A stretch of DNA of 64,000 nucleotides, from positions 120,705 through 184,704 of the forward strand of contig NZ_SMKZ01000005.1 of the NCBI RefSeq assembly GCF_004349065.1. The letters run 5' to 3'. Under the pieces are notes generated by a model that was not told the origin of the DNA, ran no database searches, and was given only the letters and a program-made list of their open reading frames with translations. Each line of letters starts with the position of its first letter. Positions within the stretch are counted from its first letter, which is position 1. The DNA comes from Jiangella asiatica. GTDB lineage: Bacteria > Actinomycetota > Actinomycetes > Jiangellales > Jiangellaceae. Of this stretch, positions 1 through 7,610 are shown in pieces. The translations under genes and the position numbers were made by a program.

Positions 1-1
1 G

Positions 2-145
2 ATGGCGGCCACCGTGCGCGCGTTCGTCGAAGTCGCCCGCGGGGCGACGGTACCGGTCTGCCCCCCGGAGTCGCTGCGGCTCAACGAGATCGTGTTCGCT
101 GCACGGGAGTCCCTGCGGTCCGGGAAGGTCGTGTCCCTTGCCTGA
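2..145 (+). CDS. Gfo/Idh/MocA-family oxidoreductase, C-terminal end (truncated by window edge)
   Basis: The reading frame is open from the window edge and encodes about 47 residues. It ends in the pattern ESLRLNEIVFAARES followed by SGKVV, which is typical of the last helix and strand of Gfo/Idh/MocA sugar or inositol dehydrogenases. Family members oxidise or reduce sugars and polyols with NAD(P) in the cytoplasm. The catalytic EKP region and Rossmann fold lie outside the window, so the substrate cannot be inferred. The stop overlaps the start of the following SDR gene by 8 bp, which implies translational coupling and one operon. The assignment rests on the C-terminal pattern only. Confidence 0.6.
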   Translation: MAATVRAFVEVARGATVPVCPPESLRLNEIVFAARESLRSGKVVSLA

Positions 146-995
146 ACGCACCGCCATCGTCACCGGCGCCGGCACCGGCCTGGGCCGGGCGATCGCCGCG
201 CGGCTCCTACGCGACGGCTTCCGGGTCACGCTGACCGGCCCGGACGGCGTCCAGCTGACGGAGACGGCTCGTCTCGCGCCCGACCACGGAGAGCTCGCCA
301 CCATCGTCGTCGGCGACCTCCGGCAGCCCGACGTCCGCCGGGAAGTGATCGCTCGCGCCACGGCCGGACCAGGCATTCTCTTCGGGCTGGTCAACAACGC
401 CGGTCTCAGCGCGGTGGAACCGCTGCTGGACGAGTCGGTGGCGACCTGGCGCGCGATCTTCGAGGTCAACCTCGACGCGGCGTTCTTCCTCAGCCAGGCG
501 GCGATCGAGCACATGCGCCCGCACGGCACCGGCCGCATCGTCAACATCGGCTCCATCTACGGCGTGGTCGGCTTCAACAACCACGGCTACGGCGCCCGCG
601 CACCGATGAGCACGCCAGGTGATCGCGGCCCGGTGCGACAGTCGGCGTACGACGCGAGCAAAGGCGCCCTGATCCAGCTCACCAGAACTCTCGCCACGGC
701 CGTCGGGCCGTGGGGCATCACCGTCAACACGGTGAGCCCCGGCCACATCCCGTGGGCCAACGAAGCAGCCGGCACCACGCCCGTCGCGTCCGCCGCGTCC
801 GGCGGCGCGAAACCCGCCGCCCTCGGTCAGCGGGTCGATCCAGCGATCCTCACCGCGCTCGCCGAGCAGGTCCCGCTGCGGCGGACCGGCCGGGCCGCCG
901 AGGTGGCCGGACCGGTCAGCTTCCTGCTCTCCGAGGACGCCGCGTACATCACTGGACAGAACATCATCGTCGACGGCGGAGCCACGGTCTGGTGA
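138..995 (+). CDS. SDR-family NAD(P)-dependent oxidoreductase
   Basis: This 285-residue classical short-chain dehydrogenase has the cofactor motif TGAGTGLG at residues 10-17, the NNAG motif near 86, Ser139, and the catalytic Tyr171-x3-Lys175 (YDASK). An insertion of about 20 residues containing TPGDRGPVR separates the catalytic Ser strand from the Tyr. A closely similar insertion (TPDGPVR) occurs in the SDR at 56599-57375, so the two are likely paralogues with related substrates. The TTG start is chosen because the protein begins right at the Rossmann beta-strand (MPERTAIVTG) and overlaps the upstream stop. It sits in an operon with a solute-binding protein and a GH20 enzyme, so a sugar or polyol substrate is inferred. 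Confidence 0.9.
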   Translation: MPERTAIVTGAGTGLGRAIAARLLRDGFRVTLTGPDGVQLTETARLAPDHGELATIVVGDLRQPDVRREVIARATAGPGILFGLVNNAGLSAVEPLLDESVATWRAIFEVNLDAAFFLSQAAIEHMRPHGTGRIVNIGSIYGVVGFNNHGYGARAPMSTPGDRGPVRQSAYDASKGALIQLTRTLATAVGPWGITVNTVSPGHIPWANEAAGTTPVASAASGGAKPAALGQRVDPAILTALAEQVPLRRTGRAAEVAGPVSFLLSEDAAYITGQNIIVDGGATVW

Positions 996-1024
996 GCGCC
1001 GCGAATCCCATGGAGGAGGCAGCC

Positions 1025-1837
1025 ATGCCCGCCAGCCTGGCCGGCGAACATGTGATCGTCGTCGGGCTGGGCGGCATGGGCCTGCCGCTGGCGCGGTCGC
1101 TCGTGGCCGAGGGCGCGGTCGTGTCGGTCTGCGACCTGGACAGCGGGCGCATCGAGGCCTCCGGCCTGACCGGCGCCGTCCTCGATGTCACCGACGAGGA
1201 CGCGGCCGAGCGAGTGATCGGAGCGCTGGTGGAGGCCTCCGGGCCGCCGTGGGCGCTCTGCGTCACCGCGGCGCTGGTCGGCCGGCCCGCCGACGCGCTG
1301 ACCACCAGCAGCGCCGACCTGCGTGTGCTGATGGAGGTGAACTACCTCGGCACGGTCAACGTCGACCGCGCCGCGGCCCGCCACATGGTCGCTGCCGGCC
1401 GCGGCGGCCGGATCGTCAACTGGTCCTCGGTGAACGCCGTCGGCGGTACCCGTGGCGGTTGCGCCTACGCACCCAGCAAGGCAGCGGTCGAGAGCTTCAG
1501 CCAGTGCCTGGCTCTGGAGCTCGCCGAGTACGCCGTCACGGTCAACGTCGTCCGTCCTGGCAGTGTCGACACCCCGATGATCAATGATCTGCCGGAGGAG
1601 GCGAAGGCGCGCGACCGCGCCCGAATCCCGCTGGGCCGATGGGGACGCGGACCCGAGATCGCGCACGTGGTCCGGATGCTGCTCGACCCGGCCGCGGCCT
1701 GGGTCACCGGCTCGATCGTCACCGTGGACGGGGGGATGCTCGCGGCGGCCGGCCGGCCGTCAGGGACCTCCGCGCGAGACCTTCCGAACCTGCCGACCGA
1801 GCCACGCTCGGTCTCGACGAGGGGAGAACGTTCGTGA
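1025..1837 (+). CDS. SDR-family oxidoreductase with atypical cofactor motif
   Basis: About 270 residues. The usual TGxxxGxG cofactor motif is replaced by GLGGMGLP near residues 14-21, while the catalytic YAPSK and the C-terminal TVDGG motif are normal. The canonical NNAG is also absent (VTAALVG occupies that region), so the cofactor pocket may differ from that of standard SDRs. The ATG at 1025 is preceded by GGAGGAGG at 1012-1019. An in-frame ATG at 1010 would lie upstream of that Shine-Dalgarno and is less likely. About 25 low-complexity residues follow the usual SDR C terminus. The stop overlaps the next start (GTGA). It is the second SDR of the operon and probably acts on the same or a successive substrate. 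Confidence 0.88.
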   Translation: MPASLAGEHVIVVGLGGMGLPLARSLVAEGAVVSVCDLDSGRIEASGLTGAVLDVTDEDAAERVIGALVEASGPPWALCVTAALVGRPADALTTSSADLRVLMEVNYLGTVNVDRAAARHMVAAGRGGRIVNWSSVNAVGGTRGGCAYAPSKAAVESFSQCLALELAEYAVTVNVVRPGSVDTPMINDLPEEAKARDRARIPLGRWGRGPEIAHVVRMLLDPAAAWVTGSIVTVDGGMLAAAGRPSGTSARDLPNLPTEPRSVSTRGERS

Positions 1838-3414
1838 ACAGCACACGGAAGTCAGCGCTGCGAGACCGGCTCGCGTGGCGCGGCCGCCGTGCCCGGCACG
1901 GCGCGGGGGCCGTCGCGCTCACGACGGCGCTGGTGTTGGCCGGCTGCGGCGACGACGGCGGCCAGCTGGCCGGCTCCGGCGGAGGCGATGGCGGCGGCGG
2001 ATCGGGCGAGCAGTCCACGTCGCTGCGCGTGGCGTTCCCTCAGGAGCCGCCGGACTGGAACTACCTGCAGAACGCCGCGACGGCCATCAAGGCGCTCGTC
2101 GTGCACAACGTCGTCGAGCCGCTGCTCGAGAAGACCGAGGACGGGAGCTTCGAGCCACTACTGGCGGAGTCCTACGAGGTCAGCCCGGACGGGCTCCAGT
2201 ACACGTTCACCATCCGCGAGGCCACGTTCCACGACGGAAGCGAGCTGACCGCCGACGACGTCGTGTACTCCCTCACGACGAGCCAGGCCTCGCCGCAGGG
2301 CGAGATCTCCGGCCCGTTCGCGGCGGTGTCGGCCATCGACAAGACCGCCGAGAACGTCGTCACCGTCAGCCTCGACCGGCCCAGCCAGAACTTCCTGCAG
2401 GGCATGTCCGGCATAGCGGGCCTGATCATCCCCGAGGGCTCCGCTGAAGGGCTCGCCCAGCAGCCGCTCGGCACCGGGCCGTACAGCTTCGAGGAGTGGC
2501 GGAACGGCGTGTCGGTGTCGCTGGCGCGGTTCGACGACTACTGGACGGACCTGCCGTTCTTCGAGGACGTCACGTGGCAGTTCTTCGCCGACGAGACCGC
2601 CTCGCTCAATGCGCTGCTGGCTGGCGACGTCGATCTGGTCAGTAACCTGATCGGCGAGGGCCTGGAGCGGTTCGACAGCATCAACGAGACCGACGGCTTC
2701 ACGGGCGTCACCACCGCTGGCTCGGAGTTCATCTACCTGGTCCTCCACGCCACCGACCCTGCCTTCCAGGACGAGCGCGTCCGTCAGGCGATCGCACACG
2801 CCGTCGACCGGCAGCCCATCATCGACGGCGCCAGCGGTGGTTTGGGCCAGCCTTCGTGCGTGTTCGTCAACCCCCCGAACGTGGCGTGGAACAGTGACTA
2901 CTGCCCGTATCCGTACGACCCCGACCGCGCCGAGTCGCTGCTGGCCGAGGCGGGCGTGCCAGACCTCGCCATCGACTTCACCTACATCACCAGCGGCTTC
3001 TTCCCCGCGACGATGGAGGTGGTGCGTTCCCAGCTGACCGAAGTCGGTATCTCCGTCGAGCCGGTCGGGCTGGACCTCACCACCTACCTGGAGCAGATCC
3101 TCGGCGAGAGCCCTGACTACCAGATGACGGTGCTCAGCGGTCCGCAGCAGGCCGACTCGTGGCAGTGCCCGGGCTGGTTCGCCGGCGACTGCTCCGAGGA
3201 GTTCGGGCAGCTGCTGGCCGCCGCCGACCAGGCCATAGACACCGCGGAGTGGGCGGACCTGCGCCGCCAGGCGGTCGAGCATTTCGCCGACCGAGCCTTC
3301 GTCATCCCGATCGCCAACCAGGACGAGGTGTCGGCGATGCGCGACGACCTCGTCGGGATGAAGCCATACCGCTCGGCGAGCGAGCTGGACCTGCGACCGC
3401 TCGCCTGGGGCTGA
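1834..3414 (+). CDS. ABC transporter substrate-binding lipoprotein, family 5 (peptide/oligosaccharide type)
   Basis: A 526-residue precursor with a basic N terminus, a hydrophobic stretch and a lipobox LVLAGC (Cys38), followed by a Gly/Ser linker, so it is predicted to be anchored to the outer face of the membrane. The body matches the SBP_bac_5 fold: EPLLEK, the YTFTIREATFHDG segment, and the RQAIAHAVDR helix. Family members bind peptides, nickel or chito-oligosaccharides; the Vibrio chitin oligosaccharide-binding protein belongs here. With a GH20 gene 4 bp downstream, an N-acetylated oligosaccharide ligand is plausible (inference). No permease or ATPase lies next to it. The GTG start has a good Shine-Dalgarno (GGGGAGAA) and overlaps the SDR stop. 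Confidence 0.92.
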   Translation: MNSTRKSALRDRLAWRGRRARHGAGAVALTTALVLAGCGDDGGQLAGSGGGDGGGGSGEQSTSLRVAFPQEPPDWNYLQNAATAIKALVVHNVVEPLLEKTEDGSFEPLLAESYEVSPDGLQYTFTIREATFHDGSELTADDVVYSLTTSQASPQGEISGPFAAVSAIDKTAENVVTVSLDRPSQNFLQGMSGIAGLIIPEGSAEGLAQQPLGTGPYSFEEWRNGVSVSLARFDDYWTDLPFFEDVTWQFFADETASLNALLAGDVDLVSNLIGEGLERFDSINETDGFTGVTTAGSEFIYLVLHATDPAFQDERVRQAIAHAVDRQPIIDGASGGLGQPSCVFVNPPNVAWNSDYCPYPYDPDRAESLLAEAGVPDLAIDFTYITSGFFPATMEVVRSQLTEVGISVEPVGLDLTTYLEQILGESPDYQMTVLSGPQQADSWQCPGWFAGDCSEEFGQLLAAADQAIDTAEWADLRRQAVEHFADRAFVIPIANQDEVSAMRDDLVGMKPYRSASELDLRPLAWG

Positions 3415-3418
3415 GGCG

Positions 3419-5425
3419 ATGGCGCCGCACCCCGTCCTGATCCCCCAGCCGCGCCGCCTGGAGTGGGGCGACTCCCCACTCCAGGTCGGCCGGCTGGTAC
3501 TCGCCGACGTGCCCGACGCCCTCGCGGCGTTCCGGACCCACCTCGAACGGCTGCTCGAGCAGGTGGGCACAGGCGGCGAGCCCGAGGTGCCTGTCACGCT
3601 GCACCGGACCACCACCGAGCCCGAGGGCTACGAGCTGGACGTGGACGCCGACGGTGTGCACGTGCGCGCCGGAGACCCGCACGGCGCGCTGCACGCCGCC
3701 CGCACGCTGGTCGACCTCTGGGACGGGGGCGGCACCGACGGCCTGCCGCGGGTGCGGATCGCCGACCATCCCACGTACCGGCGACGGGGACTGTTCGCCG
3801 AGTCGTTCGCCGGCACCGACCTGATGGACGCGGCGGACTGGCGGGCGTTCATCGACCGGGCCGGCCAGCTCAAGCTCAACACCGTCGGCATCTCGGTTTA
3901 CGGCTGCTGGGACATCCGGCACGACGACACCCGCAGCGAATACCTGTTCGTGCCCCTGGACGACTTTCCGCGGCTGAGGACGCCGCAGCGGGTGGTGACG
4001 TGGAACCCGGCGACCGGCGGTGAGGTCGCGCTCGACTACCTGCCCACGTTCTTCGCCGACGACCTGCTGGCCGAGGTGGTGCGGTACGCGGCGGGCCAGG
4101 GCATCGACGTGATCCCGCATCTCGGCGGCCCGGGCCACTCGACGCTGCTGCCCCGGCTGGTGCCCGAGCTGTCCGCGCTGGACGACGACGGCGAGCCGAC
4201 CGGGTACGGGTACTGCGTCAGCCGGCCGGCGGCGCGCTCGGCACTGCTCGCCGTCATCGAGAACCTCGTTCGCCAGCACCTCGAGCCGGCCGGCGTGCGG
4301 CTGCTGCACGTCGCCGGCGACGAGTACTACCCGATCCGCAACGTCGACCCGGCCGACCGCCTGCGCACCGTCAGCCCGTACTGCCGCTGTGCGGGCTGCC
4401 GCGAGCTGACTCCAGGCGAGCAGCTGGTCGAGTACCTCGTCGCGGTCGGCACGCTGCTGGCCGAGCACGGCATCGGCATGGTCCACTGGCACGACACCCT
4501 GGTGCGCGAGAGGGTCCTCGACGCCTATCTGGACCGGGCGGCCGCGGCCGGGTTGCCCACGCCGGTCATCGCCTGGTGGAAGTACAACGACCCGGTGCCG
4601 GTGCCCGACGCCGGCCGGGCACCGACCTGGGTGACGCCCACCACCGGCCTGTTCGCGACACTGTTCGCCCAGGACTTCGGCCCCAACATCGAGACTGTGC
4701 TGCGGCGCGGGCACAGTGCGGGAGCCGTCGGCGCGTTCGCGTACACGATGCCCAACCCGGCCGACCACGCCAACGTCGCGTGCCTGGCCGATCTGGCGTG
4801 GAACCTCGAGGAATCGGGCGGCTCGACCGGCTTCCGCGCACGGTGGGCGCGGTGGCTGTGCCCGGACGACGCCGCTGCGGCCACCCACGCGCTCTCCCTC
4901 GCCAGCACCGTGACCGCCAGCTATCCGCTGATGATGTACGTGCTCCATCACGTCCTGCCGTACTTCTCGACGTCCGCGGCAGGCGTCACCACCTATCCCG
5001 ACGACATCGTGGCGGCGACGGCCATCACTCAGCCGCCCTTGGCCGATGTCTACCGCCAGGCGCGCGAGACCCTGCTGGACGCCGTCGAGCTCATGCCGGC
5101 CGGCCGGCCGGTCCGGTTCTGGGGCGACCCGGCCGAGTCCTGGGCCCGGCAGGCGGTCCGGACGGCCGACTCGTTGGCGCTGCTGCTCGACCTGCTGAGT
5201 GCCGCCCGCTCCCCCGCCACCACCGGTGACGACGCCGCGGCCGAGCTCACCCGCCGTGGAGTCGAGCTGATGCGTGCCACAGCCCGCATCACGCCCGCCT
5301 ACCTGCGTCCGGCCACGCTCCGTGAGCACTGGGGCTTCGTCCGCGAGATCGGTACCGCGCTCGAGCGCCTCCGCGCCTCCAGGGCGGTGTCCGCCGAGGA
5401 GAACTGGCATGCCTGGATCATCTGA
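3419..5425 (+). CDS. Glycoside hydrolase family 20-like beta-N-acetylhexosaminidase
   Basis: The 668-residue protein opens with a GH20b-like N-terminal alpha/beta domain (about 1-115), in which PQPRRLEW is typical. A TIM barrel follows and carries the GH20 acid pair in VAGDEYYP (Asp301-Glu302). In the family, Glu is the general acid and Asp orients the substrate acetamido group. HWHDTL and WKYND further on fit barrel strands. There is no signal peptide, so it should act in the cytoplasm on imported oligosaccharides. About 250 C-terminal residues are helical and not diagnostic. It starts 5 bp after the solute-binding protein gene, and GAGG precedes the ATG. The barrel is divergent, so activity on a relative of N-acetylhexosaminides is possible. 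Confidence 0.82.
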   Translation: MAPHPVLIPQPRRLEWGDSPLQVGRLVLADVPDALAAFRTHLERLLEQVGTGGEPEVPVTLHRTTTEPEGYELDVDADGVHVRAGDPHGALHAARTLVDLWDGGGTDGLPRVRIADHPTYRRRGLFAESFAGTDLMDAADWRAFIDRAGQLKLNTVGISVYGCWDIRHDDTRSEYLFVPLDDFPRLRTPQRVVTWNPATGGEVALDYLPTFFADDLLAEVVRYAAGQGIDVIPHLGGPGHSTLLPRLVPELSALDDDGEPTGYGYCVSRPAARSALLAVIENLVRQHLEPAGVRLLHVAGDEYYPIRNVDPADRLRTVSPYCRCAGCRELTPGEQLVEYLVAVGTLLAEHGIGMVHWHDTLVRERVLDAYLDRAAAAGLPTPVIAWWKYNDPVPVPDAGRAPTWVTPTTGLFATLFAQDFGPNIETVLRRGHSAGAVGAFAYTMPNPADHANVACLADLAWNLEESGGSTGFRARWARWLCPDDAAAATHALSLASTVTASYPLMMYVLHHVLPYFSTSAAGVTTYPDDIVAATAITQPPLADVYRQARETLLDAVELMPAGRPVRFWGDPAESWARQAVRTADSLALLLDLLSAARSPATTGDDAAAELTRRGVELMRATARITPAYLRPATLREHWGFVREIGTALERLRASRAVSAEENWHAWII

Positions 5426-5489
5426 GCCGCCCAGCCGCGGGCAGGCGGCCCGCCCGGTACATCCACACCGACCCTGGAACTGGAGCGAC

Positions 5490-5864
5490 ATGACCGACCG
5501 AGCATCGACGAACACCGACGGCAATACGGCCAACTTCTCCCCCGCTGTCGTAGCCGGCGGGCTGGTCTTCGTCTCCGGGCAGGCATCGGTGGACGAGTCC
5601 GGGGCGATCGTGCCGGGCACGTTCGCCGAGGAGATGGACCGGTCGATCCGGAACGTCGAACGCGTCCTCGCCGGCTTCGGCCTGGACCTCGGCGACGTCG
5701 TCAAGGTGGGTGCCTACGTGCACGACCCGGCCGATCTGCCCGAGTTCAACGCCCGGTACCGCGACTACTTCAGCCCGCCGTTGCCGGCGCGCACGACGAT
5801 CGCCAACTGCCTCACCGAACGGATCAAGTTCGAGATCGACGTGGTCGCGGCGGTGCGTGCGTGA
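5490..5864 (+). CDS. RidA (YjgF/UK114) family protein
   Basis: A small 124-residue single-domain protein. It has the RidA features FVSGQ near the N terminus, the central VVKVGAYV strand, and the C-terminal LPARTTI with the conserved Arg that binds carboxylates, followed by a Glu in FEIDVVA. RidA proteins hydrolyse reactive enamine/imine intermediates made by PLP enzymes; some relatives act as lactamases or deaminases in catabolic operons. The ATG follows TGGAG at a normal spacing. It is the last gene of the operon and ends 29 bp before the convergent IclR gene. It may detoxify an imine formed during amino-sugar breakdown (inference). Confidence 0.9.
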   Translation: MTDRASTNTDGNTANFSPAVVAGGLVFVSGQASVDESGAIVPGTFAEEMDRSIRNVERVLAGFGLDLGDVVKVGAYVHDPADLPEFNARYRDYFSPPLPARTTIANCLTERIKFEIDVVAAVRA

Positions 5865-5893
5865 AGGGTGCGCTTCGGATGGGTGGGTCGCGC

Positions 5894-6658
5894 TCAGCCG
5901 ACCGACGCCGACAGTTCCGCGGCGACCTCGGCCAGAGCCTCGGCGACCTTGGGGATGTCGTCGAGTTGCAGCCTCGAGGCGGGCGCGGAGACGCTGATGG
6001 AGGCTGGCAAGTTCAGGCCGGAGAGCGGGACCGCCACGCACCGTCCGTCGCGCTCGTTCTCGGCGTCGTCGACGGCATACCCTCGGGCGCGGGTGAGCTC
6101 CAGCTCGTCGACGTAGGCGTCGAGGCTGGTGATGGTCGAATCCGTGTGCCGGGGCATGCCCTCGGCGGCGAGGATGGCCTTGACACGGTCGAGGTCCAGA
6201 GTGGAGGCGATGGCCTTGCCCAGCGCCGTGCAGTGGAGCTGGTCGCGGTCGCCGGGGCGGGCCGCCAGCCGGACGGAGTACGGGCTCTCGACGATCTCGA
6301 CGTAGGAGACCCGGTAGCCGTCCAGGATCCCGAGGTTGGCCGTCTCGTCGAACCCGTCGCGCAGCCGGACGAGGTACGGCCGGACGCGGTCGCCCAGCAG
6401 AGCGAGCTGCTGCGACTGCAACGGCAGGAATGCCGCCCCCATCCGGAACAGGCCACTGGCGGGGTCCCGCATGACGTAGCGGCGCTCCTCGAGGGTGATG
6501 AGATAGCGGTAGGCCGAGCTCTTGGGCAGCTGCGTGACGGCGGCGACCTGGTTGAGGGAGAAGCCCTTCGGGTGGGCCTGGACCAGGTCGAGGACGTCGC
6601 ACACCCGGTTCACGGCGCGAATGCCGGATCGGTTCTCGGCCGGCTCTGCCTCGCCCAT
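5894..6658 (-). CDS. IclR-family transcriptional regulator
   Basis: 254 residues. An N-terminal winged helix-turn-helix (about 12-75, FSLNQVAAVTQLPKSSAYRY) is followed by the IclR effector domain, with conserved LHCTALGKAI, RGYAVDDAENE and ISVSAPASRL. IclR proteins bind small organic acids or sugars and control adjacent catabolic genes. The start at 6658 is preceded by AGGGAG; an upstream in-frame extension lacks both a ribosome site and coding character. It is divergent from the SDR/D-aminoacylase pair and convergent with the RidA operon. It is clearly paralogous to the IclR at 53038-53901, sharing GETANLG/DETANLG, CTALGKAIA and the SVSAPASRL tail. Confidence 0.93.
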   Translation of the reverse strand: MGEAEPAENRSGIRAVNRVCDVLDLVQAHPKGFSLNQVAAVTQLPKSSAYRYLITLEERRYVMRDPASGLFRMGAAFLPLQSQQLALLGDRVRPYLVRLRDGFDETANLGILDGYRVSYVEIVESPYSVRLAARPGDRDQLHCTALGKAIASTLDLDRVKAILAAEGMPRHTDSTITSLDAYVDELELTRARGYAVDDAENERDGRCVAVPLSGLNLPASISVSAPASRLQLDDIPKVAEALAEVAAELSASVG

Positions 6659-6687
6659 CGTGAACTCCCTGCCTTCGACGGTTGCAC

Positions 6688-6700
6688 GATCATAATGATC
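6688..6700. promoter_or_regulatory. Palindrome in divergent IclR/SDR promoter region (candidate operator)
   Basis: GATCAT-A-ATGATC is a perfect 6-bp inverted repeat around one central base. It lies 30 bp upstream of the iclR start and about 100 bp upstream of the divergent SDR start. A second dyad-like segment, around TGTTGCAACCAGTGAAAC, lies near 6771-6788, immediately before the SDR gene. Autoregulation by the adjacent IclR is the simplest reading; binding itself is inferred. Confidence 0.4.
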
Positions 6701-6801
6701 CGGCACGGTCGGGGCATCCGTCCGTCCGCGCGGTCTCACCCGCGCCCCGAATCCTACCAGGCGAATCAGCTGTTGCAACCAGTGAAACTCCGGGATCGAC
6801 C

Positions 6802-7575
6802 GTGAACGGCACCAGACTGGCCGGGCGGGTCGCCGTCGTCACCGGCGCCTCCCGCGGCATCGGCGCGGCGGTCGCCCGGGCGTACGCCGTGGAGGGAGCC
6901 GCCGTCGCCGTGGGCCACGAGCCGACGCTCGAGGCGGCCGAGGACGCCGAGAAGCTCGTCGCGGAGATCGTCACGGCCGGCGGACGCGCGGTCGCCGTCG
7001 GCGCCGACCTGGCCCGGCCGGCCGACATCGAGCGCCTCGTGGCCGCGACACGAGACGCGCTCGGCCCCATCGACGTCGTCGTCAACAACGCCGCGGCCTC
7101 GGCTCGGGCGGGGTGGCTGGACCTGACCGTCGAGCAGTGGGACCACGTCCAGCAGGTCAACGTCCGCGCGTCGTGGCTGCTCACCAGGGCCGCCTACCCG
7201 GACCTGCGCGCCCACGGGCGAGGCTGCGTCATCAACGTCACGAGCATCATGGTCCGCACCGGCCAACCCGGTGCCCTGCACTACACCGCCAGCAAGGCCG
7301 CGATCATCGGGCTGACCAGGGCGCTGGCGCGCGAGACGGGCGCGGACGGCGTGCGGGTCAACGCCGTGATGCCCGGCGCCATCCGGACCGAGCACGAGGT
7401 CGCGACGTTCCCCGACGGCGACGCCGTCTTCGACGAGGTCACCCGCCACCAGGCGCTGCGGCGGCGCGGGTTCGCCGACGACCTCACGGGCGCCTTCGTC
7501 TTCCTGGCCAGCGACGACAGTTCGTTCGTCACGGGTCAGGTGGTCACCGTCGACGGCGGGTGGGTGCACTCCTGA
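6802..7575 (+). CDS. SDR-family oxidoreductase (3-oxoacyl-ACP reductase-like fold)
   Basis: 257 residues with every classical SDR signature: TGASRGIG near the N terminus, NNAA, the catalytic YTASK, and VTVDGGW at the C terminus. The GTG start at 6802 places VNGTRLAGRVAVVTG at the expected distance from the fold; upstream in-frame codons would add an unstructured leader. It is transcribed divergently from iclR and starts 143 bp away, so it is probably a regulatory target. The D-aminoacylase-like gene follows 35 bp downstream on the same strand. The resemblance to FabG is general and the substrate is unknown; an accessory dehydrogenase is more likely than a fatty-acid enzyme, because the fab cluster lies elsewhere. 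Confidence 0.9.
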   Translation: MNGTRLAGRVAVVTGASRGIGAAVARAYAVEGAAVAVGHEPTLEAAEDAEKLVAEIVTAGGRAVAVGADLARPADIERLVAATRDALGPIDVVVNNAAASARAGWLDLTVEQWDHVQQVNVRASWLLTRAAYPDLRAHGRGCVINVTSIMVRTGQPGALHYTASKAAIIGLTRALARETGADGVRVNAVMPGAIRTEHEVATFPDGDAVFDEVTRHQALRRRGFADDLTGAFVFLASDDSSFVTGQVVTVDGGWVHS

Positions 7576-7610
7576 GCCACGAGAAGGCCGCACGGACGAT
7601 GGGAGGCCGG

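Noticed and set aside
3302..5704. 800-codon minus-strand frame opposite the GH20 gene
   Set aside because: Arg/Pro/Gly-rich with no motifs; it also spans the end of the binding-protein gene and RidA, all clearly plus strand.
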